NCBI RefSeq assembly: GCF_014207705.1
Contig: NZ_JACHIU010000001.1
Coordinates: forward strand, 4,456,501-4,520,500
Origin: Sphaerisporangium rubeum
GTDB taxonomy: Bacteria > Actinomycetota > Actinomycetes > Streptosporangiales > Streptosporangiaceae
Length of the DNA: 64,000 nt
Direction: 5' to 3'
This document shows positions 28,775 through 42,576 of this stretch, piece after piece. The notes under the pieces were generated by a model, which was given only the letters and a program-made list of their open reading frames with translations, was not told where the DNA came from and searched no databases. The translations under genes and the position numbers were made by a program. Numbering within the stretch: the first letter of the stretch is position 1; the number at the start of each line of letters is the position of its first letter.

Positions 28775-29698
28775 TCAGGGACGGGCCGGCCAGCGGGCCA
28801 GCAGCTCGCGCGCCAGCTCGCGGTAGGCGGTGGCACCCATGGAGGCCGGGTCGAACTGGGTGATCGGCTCACCGGCGAGGGTGGCGTCGGGGAACCGCAC
28901 GGTGCGGTTGATCACCGTGTGGAACACCTTGTCGCCGAAGCCCTGCATGATCGTCTGGAGGACCTCGCGCGCGTGCAGGGTGCGCGGGTCGTACATGGTG
29001 GCGAGGATGCCGTCGATCTCGAGGTTCTTGTTGAGCCGCTCCTGCACCTTGGTGATCGACTCCATCAGCAGCGCGACGCCGCGCAGCGCGAAGAACTCGC
29101 ACTCCAGGGGCACGATGACGCTCTGCGCGCAGGTCAAGGCGTTGACGGCGAGCAGGCCGAGGGACGGCTGGCAGTCGATCAGGCAGATGTCGTAGTCGGG
29201 GAGCAGCGGCTCCAGCGAGCGGCCGAGAGCGTACTCACGCGCGACCTCGTTGACCAGGCGGATCTCGGCGCCGGACAGGAAGATGTTGCTCGGCAGCAGG
29301 TCCATGCCTTCGACGCTGGTGCCGAGCAGGACGTCGTCGACCGTGACGTCCGGCTCCTCCATGATGAGGTCGTAGACCGTGGCCTCAAGGGGACGGGGGT
29401 CGATGCCGAGGCCGACCGACAGCGCGCCTTGGGGGTCGAAGTCGACGAGCAGGACCCGTTGCCCGCACTCGGCGAGCGAGGCTCCGAGGTTGATCGTCGT
29501 GGTGGTCTTGCCGACGCCGCCCTTCTGGTTGACCATCGCCACGACCCGCGCGGGCCCATGGGTGGTCGGCGGCACCGGCTCAGGGAAGACGGGCCGCGGA
29601 CGTCCGGTGGGACCCAGAATCCCCCCGCTCCTGGGGTCGCCCCAGGATCCGTCGGGCCCCCCGGAGAGCTCCCGCATGGACGTGTCTGTGGTCGTCAC
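28775..29698 (-). CDS. parA: ParA family ATPase
   Basis: A 307-residue Walker-type ATPase related to Soj/ParA. The deviant Walker A MVNQKGGVGKTTT is near residue 55, the A' motif VLLVDFDPQGALSVGLG follows, and CLIDCQPSLGLLAVNAL is the Walker B region. It lies in the xerD-parA-scpAB block rather than next to parB, so it is probably the second ParA of the genome, linked to condensin loading rather than oriC partition (inference from synteny with Rv1708). GTG 29698 has GGGAGG 8 bases upstream; the longer frame to 29746 is not needed. Confidence 0.93.
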   Translation of the reverse strand: MTTTDTSMRELSGGPDGSWGDPRSGGILGPTGRPRPVFPEPVPPTTHGPARVVAMVNQKGGVGKTTTTINLGASLAECGQRVLLVDFDPQGALSVGLGIDPRPLEATVYDLIMEEPDVTVDDVLLGTSVEGMDLLPSNIFLSGAEIRLVNEVAREYALGRSLEPLLPDYDICLIDCQPSLGLLAVNALTCAQSVIVPLECEFFALRGVALLMESITKVQERLNKNLEIDGILATMYDPRTLHAREVLQTIMQGFGDKVFHTVINRTVRFPDATLAGEPITQFDPASMGATAYRELARELLARWPARP

Positions 29699-29788
29699 CA
29701 GTTGAACCTCCCTGACGATCCCGAACCGGACCGTCCGGACGGACACTATGGGGTCGGCACGTATGCGGCAAGGCGACGCGCCAGTGGG

Positions 29789-30712
29789 CTATGAAGTTGG
29801 ACGATCCGGCGGGGCCGGCGCGCACGCGGCGCGAAGCCGGTCGACCCCCGCCGGGGTGTAGACCTGAGTGGTCGTGACCGACGCGTGACCAAGTAACTCC
29901 TGCACCACCCTAACGTCCACCCCCGCGTCGAGGAGGTGAGTTGCGAACGAATGGCGCAACATGTGCGGCGACACGCCGGACAGCCCCGCGCGCTCGGCGG
30001 CGGCCCGCAGCACCTCCCAGGCGCCTTGCCGGGTCAGTCCCCCGCCGCGCGCGTTGAGGAACAGCGCCGCCGTGCCGGGGCCGTGCGCCGAGAGCACCGG
30101 CCGGGCCAGGCCCAGGTACGCGCCAAGGGCCTCGCCGGCGTACCGGCCGAGAGGAACGGCACGCGTCCGGCCGCCTTTTCCCGGCAGCCGCACCAGCCCC
30201 GGCTCCACGTCGTCCACGGTGAGGCCCACGGCCTCGGAGATGCGGGCCCCGGTGCCGTACAGCACCTCCAGCAGCGCGCGGTTGCGGTGCGTCAGCGGCA
30301 CCCCGGCCGGGCCCGCCGCGGCGATGAGGCGCTCCACCTCGGCGACCCCGAGTGCTTTCGGCACGTGCGGCGGCCGGGCCGGGGGGTGCACGCCGCGTGC
30401 GGCGTCGTGCGCGCAGACCCCCTCGCGAACCGCGAAACGGTGCAGGCCGCGGACCGCCGACACCGCGCGCGCCGCCGACCCCGCCGCGAGAGCCCGGTGC
30501 CGCTCGTCGCCGGACCGCAGCGCCGTGAGGAACGCCGCGACGTCGCCCTCGTCCACCTCGGCCAGGGACATGCGTCCCCGCGAACCGAGGTGGCCGAGGT
30601 AGCGCGCGAGGTCGCGGCGGTAGGAGGCCAGCGTGTTGGCCGCGAGCCCCCGGTCGGCCGCGAGATGGGCGAGGTAGCCGGCGATCACGGCCGCGGCGTG
30701 GGGGCTGCGCAC
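29789..30712 (-). CDS. xerD: Tyrosine recombinase XerD
   Basis: A 307-residue site-specific recombinase that resolves chromosome dimers at dif with XerC. The core-binding domain occupies about 1-95. Catalytic residues are visible in order: R in [13 protein letters not shown] in [10 protein letters not shown] and R in [10 protein letters not shown] in [10 protein letters not shown] and the nucleophile Y in [12 protein letters not shown]. The residues after Y (TPAGV) differ from the more usual THV of XerD but keep the spacing. GGGAGG precedes GTG 30712 by 9 bases. It sits directly after the nudix gene in the conserved pyrG-nudix-xerD run. Confidence 0.94.
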   Translation of the reverse strand: MRSPHAAAVIAGYLAHLAADRGLAANTLASYRRDLARYLGHLGSRGRMSLAEVDEGDVAAFLTALRSGDERHRALAAGSAARAVSAVRGLHRFAVREGVCAHDAARGVHPPARPPHVPKALGVAEVERLIAAAGPAGVPLTHRNRALLEVLYGTGARISEAVGLTVDDVEPGLVRLPGKGGRTRAVPLGRYAGEALGAYLGLARPVLSAHGPGTAALFLNARGGGLTRQGAWEVLRAAAERAGLSGVSPHMLRHSFATHLLDAGVDVRVVQELLGHASVTTTQVYTPAGVDRLRAACAPAPPDRPTS

Positions 30713-30731
30713 AGAACGGGACCTCCCGCTG

Positions 30732-33136
<2,405 letters not shown>

Positions 33137-33206
33137 CTATCAAAGGCGGCCTGCGAAGTGCCCGAACACTTCCCGGGCCTCCGTTCCCAGCATGCTAACC
33201 AACGGG

Positions 33207-33220
33207 TAACTTTTCCGAAT
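33207..33220 (+). promoter_or_regulatory. Possible leaderless -10 element of the acyltransferase gene
   Basis: TAACTT at 33207-33212 lies 8 bases before ATG 33221, with no ribosome site between them. Confidence 0.35.
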
Positions 33221-33934
33221 ATGTCACCCCGTGAGGTAATACGCCGGTTCACTGGCAGTCTGGTGCACCGTGCGTGGTCCTTTGCCCGGACGGCCGGTGC
33301 GATCACCCCTCGCTCCCCCGCGCGCTACCGGTTCCGGCGGCTCGGCGATGGCGCCTGCCTGTCGTTCCCCCAAGGCGCGATCTTCGGCGAGGCGTGGATC
33401 GAGATCGGGGAACACACCCTGGTCGGCGAACGGGTGTCCATCTCGGCCGGCATGGGCCCCGGGGTGGACCTCGGCCCCGACTCCCTGGTGCGCATCGGCG
33501 CGCGCTGCTCCATCGGCCGCGGCAGCCACATCGTGGGTCACCACTCCATCGACATAGGTGACGACGTCTTCACCGGCCCGTACGTCTACATCACCGACCA
33601 GAACCACGTCTACGACGACCCCGACACCCCCATCGGCCGCCAGTGGCCCCGCAACAACCCCGTCGCCATCGGCGCCGGCTCCTGGATCGGCACCGGGGCC
33701 ATCATCCTCCCCGGCACCCGCATCGGCCGCCAGTCCGTCGTGGCAGGCGGCGCCGTCGTCCGCGGCGAATTCCCCGACCACTGCGTCATCGCCGGCGTCC
33801 CCGCCCGAGTCGTCCGCCGCTACTCCCCCGGCTCCGGCTGGCACCCCCCGACCCTCGACACCCCCCTGACCGGCCACCTCGACGTCCCCACACCCCCCAC
33901 CCTGAACCCCGGCCCCCTGACCCCCACTCCCTGA
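33221..33934 (+). CDS. Hexapeptide-repeat (left-handed beta-helix) acyltransferase
   Basis: A 237-residue acyltransferase of the CysE/WbbJ-like LbH group. Hexapeptide turns are visible from about residue 55 to 190, for example IEIGEHTLVGERV, VRIGARCSIGRGSHIVG, IDIGDDVFTGPYVYI and the later IGAGSWIGTGAIILPGTRIG. The loop TDQNHVYDDPDTPI carries the usual catalytic histidine region. The substrate is probably a sugar or glycolipid acceptor, but no context confirms it. The last 40 residues are Pro/Thr-rich. ATG 33221 is chosen; GTG 33263 would cut the first helix. Confidence 0.82.
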   Translation: MSPREVIRRFTGSLVHRAWSFARTAGAITPRSPARYRFRRLGDGACLSFPQGAIFGEAWIEIGEHTLVGERVSISAGMGPGVDLGPDSLVRIGARCSIGRGSHIVGHHSIDIGDDVFTGPYVYITDQNHVYDDPDTPIGRQWPRNNPVAIGAGSWIGTGAIILPGTRIGRQSVVAGGAVVRGEFPDHCVIAGVPARVVRRYSPGSGWHPPTLDTPLTGHLDVPTPPTLNPGPLTPTP

Positions 33935-34017
33935 CCCCCACTGACCCTCACCTCGAACGACACACACCTGTCCGACCCCATGGACTCCGCTTGGACCGTG
34001 ATCCGGCCACGCCTTGA

Positions 34018-34029
34018 ATGAGCGCTCAT
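34018..34029. promoter_or_regulatory. Palindrome resembling a TetR-type operator
   Basis: ATGAGCGCTCAT is a perfect 12-base palindrome in the spacer between the acyltransferase and DUF4126 genes. TGAGCGCTCA-type sites are bound by several TetR regulators, but no TetR gene is nearby and no promoter is evident beside it. Confidence 0.25.
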
Positions 34030-34220
34030 CCCCCTCCCGTACCCAGAAATTTCTGCCGCCTCCCCACCCCCGTCCACCCCCAGCGTGAGCCCCGAAACCG
34101 TCCCACCCCAGAACGACCCCACAACGCCGCCTCCACCCCTTGGCCCCCATCGCGGGAACGCCGTCAGCCCTTTCCTTCGTTCTTCCCCCGAGACGCACAC
34201 GAAGGAGTTGAGAGCATCCG

Positions 34221-34811
34221 ATGCTGGCGGCGCTGACCGGCCTCGGCCTGTCCACCGCGGCGGGCCTGAACGCCTACATCCCGCTTCTGGTGGTGGGCCT
34301 GGCCGCCAACCTCACCGACGCCGTGAAACTCCCCGGCGACTACGCCTGGCTCTCGAACGGCTGGGTCCTCGCCATCATCGCCGTCCTGCTGACGGCCGAG
34401 TTCGTCCTGGACAAGGTCCCCATCGTCGACCACGTCAACGACATGATCCAGACCGCCGTCCGCCCCGCCGCCGGCGGCGTCGTCTTCACCGCCACCCAGG
34501 CCGCCTCACAGCTCGACCACTCCACCTGGATGACCCAGCACCCCTGGGCCGGCTGGACCCTCGGCATAGGCGTGGCCCTGGTCATCCACCTGCTGAAGTC
34601 CACGGCCCGCCCCGTCGTCAACGCCACCACCGCCGGCGTAGGCGCCCCCGTGGTCAGCACCGCCGAAGACGCCGGCTCCCTCGGCCTCAGCCTCCTGGCC
34701 GTCTTCTTCCCGGTGCTGGTGATCGCCGCACTGGTCCTCCTGGCCCTCCCCCTCTGGTGGCTGATCCGCCGCCGTCGAGCCCACCGCGCGAAACGCCTGG
34801 CCACCTCCTGA
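34221..34811 (+). CDS. DUF4126 family membrane protein
   Basis: A 196-residue integral membrane protein of unknown function. The N-terminal signature LGLSTAAGLNAYIPLLVVGL and LVDHVND-like KVPIVDHVNDMIQTAVRPA mark DUF4126. Hydrophobic stretches lie at about 1-27, 45-62, 110-128 and 155-180, and the protein ends in a basic tail RRRRAHRAKR. A GAAGGAG site lies 13 bases before ATG 34221, which is longer than ideal. The 286-base spacer upstream is Pro-codon-like C-rich sequence with one palindrome and no gene. Confidence 0.8.
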   Translation: MLAALTGLGLSTAAGLNAYIPLLVVGLAANLTDAVKLPGDYAWLSNGWVLAIIAVLLTAEFVLDKVPIVDHVNDMIQTAVRPAAGGVVFTATQAASQLDHSTWMTQHPWAGWTLGIGVALVIHLLKSTARPVVNATTAGVGAPVVSTAEDAGSLGLSLLAVFFPVLVIAALVLLALPLWWLIRRRRAHRAKRLATS

Positions 34812-34832
34812 CGGCCGGCGGCTCACCTCCGC

Positions 34833-34900
34833 GGCCGAACCACGACCGGCCGCCTCCGGCCGAACCACGACCGGCCTGCGACCGGACATGCGATCGCAGG
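34833..34900. repeat. 25-base direct repeat and hairpin between DUF4126 and uvrB
   Basis: GGCCGAACCACGACCGGCC occurs at 34833-34851 and again at 34858-34876. The second copy runs into a stem CCTGCGA (34875-34881) with TCGCAGG (34894-34900). The hairpin may terminate one or both convergent genes. Confidence 0.5.
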
Positions 34901-34930
34901 CTCTTCGCCTGAACGACTCCCTCGTCCGTG

Positions 34931-37039
<2,109 letters not shown>

Positions 37040-37053
37040 GTCTCCATAACCTA
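37040..37053 (-). promoter_or_regulatory. Possible leaderless -10 element of uvrB
   Basis: On the minus strand TAGGTT is followed by 8 bases and GTG 37039. A weak GGAG lies too close to the start to act alone. Confidence 0.4.
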
Positions 37054-37099
37054 CGCTCCCCCACCGACAATTCCGCGCGGCCCGGAGGGACGTCGACGG

Positions 37100-38437
37100 T
37101 CAGGGGCCGGCGGTGAGGATCAGGGCCGCGACGGCGGCGGTGACGGCGGTCACGGCCAGGCAGGCGCCGGTGATCACGAACTTCGACGGGGGGACGCGTA
37201 CGCCGTGGCGGCGGCACGTCTCGAACCACAGCAGGGTGGCGACCGAGGCCCACGGGGTGATCACCGAGCCCACGTTGACGCCGATCAGCAGCGTCAGCAG
37301 AGCGTCACGGCCGCCGGGAGGCACGACGCGTTCGCCGGCGTAGTAGGCGGGGAGGTTGTTCACGACGTTGGCCAGGCCCGCGCCGGCGGCGGCCGTGCGG
37401 TAGCCGCCGTCGCCGGCGAGCGCGCGGGTCACCTCGTCCAGGCCGTACCGGCTGAGCGCGGGCACCACCAGGAACAGGCCGATGACGAAGGCCGCCAGTT
37501 GCCACGGCACCAGGGAGAAGGTGAGCCTCGACCTGTCGCGCCAGGCGAACGCCGCGACCAGCACCACCGCCGACGCGACGGCCACCTCGGCGATCGGGGC
37601 CCCCGCGAGCACGGCCACCGCGAACAGCACGCACACCACGGTCCCGGTGCGGAACAGCACCCGGTCGCGTACCGAGACCGGTGAGGGAGGCCGGTAGCGG
37701 TCCTGCGCGCCACGCGCGCCGCGCCGCCAGAAGAAGATCCACAGCAGCAGCGCGGTGACCGCCAGTGCCGCCACCTGGGGTGCCCACATGCGCGCGGCGA
37801 ATCCGTGCGTGGAAAGGCCCAGTCTGGCCTCGGCCAGCAGGTTGGTGAGGTTGGACACCGGCAGCAGCAGGCTCGCGGTGTTGGCCAGCCAGATGGTGGT
37901 CATCGCGAGCGGCAGCGCGGGGATGCCGGTGCGGGCCGCCAGCACCAGCAGTACGGGGGTCAGCAGCACCGCGGTGGTGTCGAGGTTCAGCAGCATCGTG
38001 ATGACCGCGGCGAACGCCACACACAGCGCGAACAGGGCCCAGTACCGGCCGCGCGCGACGATGGCGATCCTGGCCGCGAGCACGTCGAAGACGTCCGCCT
38101 CCTTGACCAGCTCCGCGAAGACGATCACCGCGACGAGGAACACCAGCAACGGCCCGACCCGGCCGACGTCCGCCACCGCCTCCCGCCACGGCAGCACCCC
38201 GGTCACCACGCAGAGCAGCCCGGCGACCAGCACGGCGAGCCGCGCCATGTCGAGAACCGTCGGCCTTCGCGCGTCCGGAGTGGTCCCCTGGGTGCCGCCG
38301 GTGTGTGGGGTGAGACCGGAGGACGAGGTGGGGCCGGTGTCCGGAGGGCCGCCGGAGGACGGAGCGTCGGCGATCCGCGCTTCGGTGCGCGTGCGTCGTC
38401 GTGCGCGGAAGCGGGACTCGGAGTGGCGCCGGCGCAT
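37100..38437 (-). CDS. SLC13/ArsB-like anion permease
   Basis: A 445-residue membrane protein with about 11 hydrophobic helices, of the ion-transporter superfamily that includes ArsB, NhaD and CitM. Visible hallmarks are VGPLLVFLVAVIVFAELVKE, the half-buried MLLNLDTTAVLLTPVLLVLA and the second-half counterpart AGLANVVNNLPAYYAG, which match the paired N-containing loops of the family. Substrate is not assignable; arsenite, citrate or Na+/H+ are all possible. The first ~60 residues are an Arg/Pro/Gly-rich extension, so ATG 38248 is a possible shorter start. It begins 3 bases after the coaE stop. Confidence 0.8.
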   Translation of the reverse strand: MRRRHSESRFRARRRTRTEARIADAPSSGGPPDTGPTSSSGLTPHTGGTQGTTPDARRPTVLDMARLAVLVAGLLCVVTGVLPWREAVADVGRVGPLLVFLVAVIVFAELVKEADVFDVLAARIAIVARGRYWALFALCVAFAAVITMLLNLDTTAVLLTPVLLVLAARTGIPALPLAMTTIWLANTASLLLPVSNLTNLLAEARLGLSTHGFAARMWAPQVAALAVTALLLWIFFWRRGARGAQDRYRPPSPVSVRDRVLFRTGTVVCVLFAVAVLAGAPIAEVAVASAVVLVAAFAWRDRSRLTFSLVPWQLAAFVIGLFLVVPALSRYGLDEVTRALAGDGGYRTAAAGAGLANVVNNLPAYYAGERVVPPGGRDALLTLLIGVNVGSVITPWASVATLLWFETCRRHGVRVPPSKFVITGACLAVTAVTAAVAALILTAGP

Positions 38438-38440
38438 CGG

Positions 38441-39043
38441 CTAGCGGCTGTCTGTGCGGGTCAGGAGTTCCTGCCAGACCTCGCGGGTGCGTGCGTCCAG
38501 GTCGGCCAGGGGGCCGTCGTTGGGGACGACGATGTCGGCGACCTTGAGGCGGTCATCGCGGGTGGCCTGGGCCTTGATGCGGGCCAGCGCGTCGTCCTCG
38601 CTCATGCCGCGGTGGTGGACGACGCGGGAGACACGGACGTCGTCAGGCGCGTCCACGACGATCACCACGTCGTACATGGAGGCGAGGCCGTTCTCGGCCA
38701 GCAGCGGCACGTCGTACACCACCACGGCGTCCTCGGGGGCCTCGGCCTGAAGCTCGGCGACGCGGTCGCCGACTCTCGGGTGGACGATGGCGTTGAGCCG
38801 GGCCAGGCGCTCGGGGTCGGCGAACACGATGCGGCCGAGCCTCTCGCGGTCCAGTGCGCCGTCGGCACGCAGGATCTCGGGGCCGAACTCCTCGACGATC
38901 AGCGCGAGGCCGCTGGTGCCGGGCTCGACCACCTCACGAGCGATCTTGTCGGCGTCGATGACCACCGCGCCGAGCGCGCCGAGCCGCTTGGCGACCTCGC
39001 TCTTGCCGGATCCGATGCCGCCTGTGAGCCCCACCTTAAGCAT
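38441..39043 (-). CDS. coaE: Dephospho-CoA kinase
   Basis: A 200-residue P-loop kinase for the last step of coenzyme A synthesis. [16 protein letters not shown] is the P-loop at residues 2-17. [16 protein letters not shown] holds the conserved acidic residue and dephospho-CoA contacts, and [13 protein letters not shown] is the lid-adjacent motif. It lacks the C-terminal GrpB-like UPF0157 extension that mycobacterial CoaE carries. ATG 39043 lies inside the end of the GNAT gene (8-base overlap). The rpsA-coaE-uvrB order is the conserved actinobacterial one, with GNAT and permease genes added. Confidence 0.96.
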   Translation of the reverse strand: MLKVGLTGGIGSGKSEVAKRLGALGAVVIDADKIAREVVEPGTSGLALIVEEFGPEILRADGALDRERLGRIVFADPERLARLNAIVHPRVGDRVAELQAEAPEDAVVVYDVPLLAENGLASMYDVVIVVDAPDDVRVSRVVHHRGMSEDDALARIKAQATRDDRLKVADIVVPNDGPLADLDARTREVWQELLTRTDSR

Positions 39044-39527
39044 GGACCGAAGCGTAGTCCGTCACCGTCGTGAGCGGCTTACGCAGGTGGATGAGCGTGA
39101 GATGGGGATGCAGGCGCTCGCGACGGGTCTCGTGGTACCCCGCGCGGCGGTACAGCCGCAGGTTTCCTTCGGACAGGTGGCCGGTGAACAGGTCGAACGC
39201 GTCGGCCGGCGGGGACAGCTCCGCCTCGGCCGCCTGGAGCAACGCGGTGCCGAGACCCTGGCCCTGCCGGTCGGGGACGACGGCGAGCCGTCCGATGAGG
39301 CCGGTGGTGCCGCTGAGCCGGCCGCGCACCGTGCCGACGATCCGGCCGCCGTCGAGAGCCTTCAGCACCACGGCGGTCGCCACGGCCTCCCGTACCTGCT
39401 CCAGTGACTCCACCAGCGGCGGGATGAAGGGATCGCCGTACAGCTGCGCCTCGGCGACGTAGGCGGCCCGCTGGACGGTCAGCACCTCTCCGGCGTCCTG
39501 CGGGACGGCCCGCTCGATCCGCGTCAC
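39036..39527 (-). CDS. GNAT family N-acetyltransferase
   Basis: A 163-residue acetyltransferase. The acetyl-CoA site is [20 protein letters not shown] (about residues 85-104), matching the GNAT motif A pattern (Q/R-x-x-G-x-G/A). The N-terminal region [21 protein letters not shown] and the late [13 protein letters not shown] complete the fold. The substrate is unknown. GTG 39527 is the likely start because TACAGT ends 6 bases before it; the frame to 39554 has no support. It overlaps coaE by 8 bases. Confidence 0.87.
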   Translation of the reverse strand: MTRIERAVPQDAGEVLTVQRAAYVAEAQLYGDPFIPPLVESLEQVREAVATAVVLKALDGGRIVGTVRGRLSGTTGLIGRLAVVPDRQGQGLGTALLQAAEAELSPPADAFDLFTGHLSEGNLRLYRRAGYHETRRERLHPHLTLIHLRKPLTTVTDYASVHA

Positions 39528-39539
39528 GCGCCAACTGTA
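39528..39539 (-). promoter_or_regulatory. Leaderless-type -10 element of the GNAT-coaE unit
   Basis: On the minus strand TACAGT is followed by 6 bases and GTG 39527. It probably serves GNAT, coaE and perhaps the permease. Confidence 0.4.
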
Positions 39540-39569
39540 GGGCACCGGGAGCACAGCGGTGTAAAGGGA

Positions 39570-39597
39570 CGAGGACCCCGCTCGCGCGGGGTCCTCG
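39570..39597 (-). terminator. Terminator downstream of rpsA
   Basis: A perfect 12-base inverted repeat (39570-39581 with 39586-39597, loop TCGC) lies 22 bases after the rpsA stop. On the minus strand it is followed by TCCCTTT, giving a short pyrimidine run. Confidence 0.8.
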
Positions 39598-39619
39598 CCG
39601 GTGTCTTACGTGAGCGGGG

Positions 39620-41092
39620 TCAGCTCTGGCCGCCGGCCAGCTTCTCCCGGAGTGCGGCGAGCGCCTCGTCCGACGCCAGCGCGCCACCGGTGGTGGCGGT
39701 GCCGGTGGACGACGGCGGGGTCTCACCCGAGTAGGACGACGGAGCCGCGGCCTGGGCCTCCTCGGCGCGGGCCTTCTCGACCTGCGTCTTGTGGGCCTCG
39801 AAGCGGGTCTGAGCCTCGGCGTACTGCCGCTCCCACTCCTCGCGCTGCTTCTCGTAGCCCTCGAGCCACTCCCCGGTCTCGGAGTCGAAGCCGTCGGGGT
39901 AGATGTAGTTGCCCTGCTCGTCGTAGTTGGCCGCCATGCCGTACAGCGTGGGGTCGAACTCGACGTCGGCGCCGATGGCACCCTCGTTGGCCTGCTTCAG
40001 CGACAGCGAGATGCGCCGGCGGTCGAGGTCGATGTCGATGATCTTGACGAAGATCTCTTCGCCGACCTGGACGACCTGCTCGGGGATCTCGACGTGGCGC
40101 TCGGCCAGCTCGGAGATGTGCACCAGGCCCTCGATGCCCTCCTCGACCCGGACGAACGCACCGAACGGCACCAGCTTGGTGACGCGTCCGGGGACGACCT
40201 GGCCGATCTGGTGGGTGCGGGCGAACTGCTGCCAGGGGTCCTCCTGCGTCGCCTTGAGCGACAGGGAGACCCGCTCGCGCTCCATGTCCACGTCGAGCAC
40301 CTCGACGGTGACCTCCTGGCCGACCTCGACGACCTCGGAGGGGTGGTCGATGTGCTTCCAGGACAGCTCGGACACGTGCACCAGGCCGTCGACGCCGCCG
40401 AGGTCCACGAACGCACCGAAGTTGACGATCGAGGAGACGACGCCCTTGCGGACCTGACCCTTCTGCAGGGTGTTGAGGAACGTCTGGCGCACCTCGGACT
40501 GGGTCTGCTCGAGCCAGGCACGGCGGGACAGGACCACGTTGTTGCGGTTCTTGTCCAGCTCTATGATCTTGGCCTCGAGCTCGCGGCCGACATACGGCTG
40601 GAGGTCGCGCACGCGGCGCATCTCGACGAGCGACGCGGGCAGGAAGCCGCGCAGGCCGATGTCGAGGATCAGGCCGCCCTTGACGACCTCGATGACCGTG
40701 CCGGTGACGATGCCGTCCTCGTCCTTGATCTTCTCGATCGTGCCCCAGGCGCGCTCGTACTGCGCGCGCTTCTTGGACAGGATGAGGCGGCCTTCCTTGT
40801 CCTCCTTCTGGAGAACCAGGGCCTCGACGTGCTCCCCGACCTCGACGACCTCGGCCGGGTCGACATCGTGCTTGATCGAGAGCTCGCGCGAGGGGATGAC
40901 GCCCTCGGTCTTGTAGCCGATGTCGAGCAAGACCTCGTCTCGATCGACCTTGACGACGGTGCCTTCGACGATGTCGCCGTCGTTGAAGTACTTGATGGTC
41001 TCGTCGATCGCGGCGAGGAAGGCCTCCTCGGAACCGATGTCGTTGACCGCTACCTGCGGGGTGTTCGAGGTGGCCTCAGTGCTGCTCGTCAT
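39620..41092 (-). CDS. rpsA: 30S ribosomal protein S1
   Basis: A 490-residue actinobacterial S1 that recruits mRNA to the 30S subunit. Four S1 repeats are visible: GDIVEGTVVKVDRDEVLLDI (about 39), GIVTGTVIEVVKGGLILDI (about 125), VRKGVVSSIVNFGAFVDLGG (about 210) and VVPGRVTKLVPFGAFVRVEE (about 295). An acidic, Gln/Ala-rich C-terminal tail of ~120 residues follows, as in other actinobacteria. The protein starts at ATG 41092; upstream in-frame sequence is not conserved. The leader of about 150 bases and a good promoter suggest leader-level control. Confidence 0.97.
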   Translation of the reverse strand: MTSSTEATSNTPQVAVNDIGSEEAFLAAIDETIKYFNDGDIVEGTVVKVDRDEVLLDIGYKTEGVIPSRELSIKHDVDPAEVVEVGEHVEALVLQKEDKEGRLILSKKRAQYERAWGTIEKIKDEDGIVTGTVIEVVKGGLILDIGLRGFLPASLVEMRRVRDLQPYVGRELEAKIIELDKNRNNVVLSRRAWLEQTQSEVRQTFLNTLQKGQVRKGVVSSIVNFGAFVDLGGVDGLVHVSELSWKHIDHPSEVVEVGQEVTVEVLDVDMERERVSLSLKATQEDPWQQFARTHQIGQVVPGRVTKLVPFGAFVRVEEGIEGLVHISELAERHVEIPEQVVQVGEEIFVKIIDIDLDRRRISLSLKQANEGAIGADVEFDPTLYGMAANYDEQGNYIYPDGFDSETGEWLEGYEKQREEWERQYAEAQTRFEAHKTQVEKARAEEAQAAAPSSYSGETPPSSTGTATTGGALASDEALAALREKLAGGQS

Positions 41093-41251
41093 GTGTGGAA
41101 TTGCTCCGAACGCGGACAGAAGTCGATGTGGCGGGCGCGCGGCAGGCCGTCTGTCGCTCAAGCCGAGGATGGTCAGCGTGACCCATGGTCGACATGACCG
41201 AGCGCGAGCCCGCTCCGTCCGAGGCGCACGCAGGCCCACAGCGCAGCGATC

Positions 41252-41281
41252 AGCATATGCAAGCACGTGGGGCCCGGTCAA
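41252..41281 (-). promoter_or_regulatory. Sigma-70-type promoter of rpsA
   Basis: On the minus strand TTGACC (41281-41276) and TATGCT (41257-41252) are 18 bases apart, close to the housekeeping consensus. The start point would lie near 41245, giving a leader of about 150 bases before ATG 41092. Confidence 0.65.
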
Positions 41282-41314
41282 TCCGGCACCCACCAGCGCA
41301 ACCGTCGCAAGCCC

Positions 41315-42415
41315 TCAGTAGAGCACGGCCGACCGGCGCAGCTTTGCCTGGATCTTACCGCGAAATCGTTGTGGCATGGATATGTGGGCCGGGTCTCCGT
41401 CAGAGGTGTAGCGCTCATCCGGGTGCTCGTCAAGCCACTGTAGCCAGTACCGGGAGCACCATTTACGACATTCACCTTTTTTCCCATTGGATTGGATCCG
41501 CGGGATGGAGTGACGCTCGAAGCTCTTCGCGTAGGGCGAAACCGACGGCTCGGCGCCGGCGAGGAAGACGGCATCGAAGTGGTAACGGGTGCCGTCCCAC
41601 TTGCCGTCGTGGGCCACCGAGCGCTTCCTCGGCACGCTGCCGTACGGCAGGGCGAACGTCGTCGACGGCGGGGCCCCCACGCGCCTGAGCAGGCGCTCCT
41701 GGCGCACGATGGCCTCGCTCACCTTCTTCTTCGACAGGCGGCGCAGGTCAGGGTGACCGTAGGTGTGGTTGGCCACCTCGAAGCCCCGGCTCGTCAGCCA
41801 CGCCACCGCGGCCTTCTGCTGCGCATGGTCCCGCAACCCGAACGGGTCCTTATTGACCCAGAACGTCGCCACTGGCCGGAACTCCGGGTACCGCCGCGCC
41901 ACCTCCAGGATGATCCCCACCGCGGTGTCCGGCAGCGGCAGCCCGTCGGCGCCGAGCGCGAAGTGGCTCGGGTTGCCGTCGTCGAAGGTCAGCACCACCG
42001 GATGCGTCCCCGCCGGGAGGTCGATCCTCCCTGCCGCGAACTCCGCCGCGGTGATCGGCACGTACCCGCTCCGCGCGAGCCGTTCCAGCTCCTCGCGCAA
42101 CTGCTGAGGCGTGCGGTCGATGCCGGCGATCCGCTCGTGGAGGATCCGGTGGTACATGATCACCGGCACGAGTCCCAGCTCGTTGGCCCCCACCTGGCGT
42201 GCCCACTCCGGCGTGGACACCACCGCCGGCGGCGCGCTCGGCGCCGGCGCGTCCCCCTTCGGCGTCGCCTGGCCCGCGATCCCGCTCCGCCGCTCCGGCG
42301 GCCGCTGTCCTTCCGGCTCCCCGAACGGCAGCACCAGCAGCGCCACGACGGCGACCACCATCACGGCGATGTTGACGAGCCCGACGACATGCGTAAGCCC
42401 GGGTGCGCTCCGCAC
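41315..42415 (-). CDS. Membrane-anchored polysaccharide deacetylase (NodB type)
   Basis: A 366-residue CE4-family deacetylase with one N-terminal hydrophobic segment (about 10-30) and a Pro-rich linker to residue 70. The NodB core shows motif 1 VVLTFDDGNPSHFA (catalytic Asp and metal Asp), motif 2 NHTYGHPDLRRL (HxxxH metal ligands) and FALPYGSVPRKRS as motif 3. It probably removes acetyl groups from cell-wall or exopolysaccharide sugars outside the membrane. GGGAG lies 6 bases before GTG 42415. The C-terminal ~70 residues contain two cysteines and a basic end. Confidence 0.88.
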   Translation of the reverse strand: MRSAPGLTHVVGLVNIAVMVVAVVALLVLPFGEPEGQRPPERRSGIAGQATPKGDAPAPSAPPAVVSTPEWARQVGANELGLVPVIMYHRILHERIAGIDRTPQQLREELERLARSGYVPITAAEFAAGRIDLPAGTHPVVLTFDDGNPSHFALGADGLPLPDTAVGIILEVARRYPEFRPVATFWVNKDPFGLRDHAQQKAAVAWLTSRGFEVANHTYGHPDLRRLSKKKVSEAIVRQERLLRRVGAPPSTTFALPYGSVPRKRSVAHDGKWDGTRYHFDAVFLAGAEPSVSPYAKSFERHSIPRIQSNGKKGECRKWCSRYWLQWLDEHPDERYTSDGDPAHISMPQRFRGKIQAKLRRSAVLY

Positions 42416-42576
42416 AGGCCGCTCCCTGAATCTCTCCCCGGCTCGATCTTCTCCCAGAGGCGGTCGCAGGCGCCTCGCGCTGCGCCAGCGTACACGTCCA
42501 TCATGTGCCGAAATTTGCTCGCGAACCCATTACCTCAGGGCACGCATGATTCCCCATGGACCCGGCGCGGGCCCAC

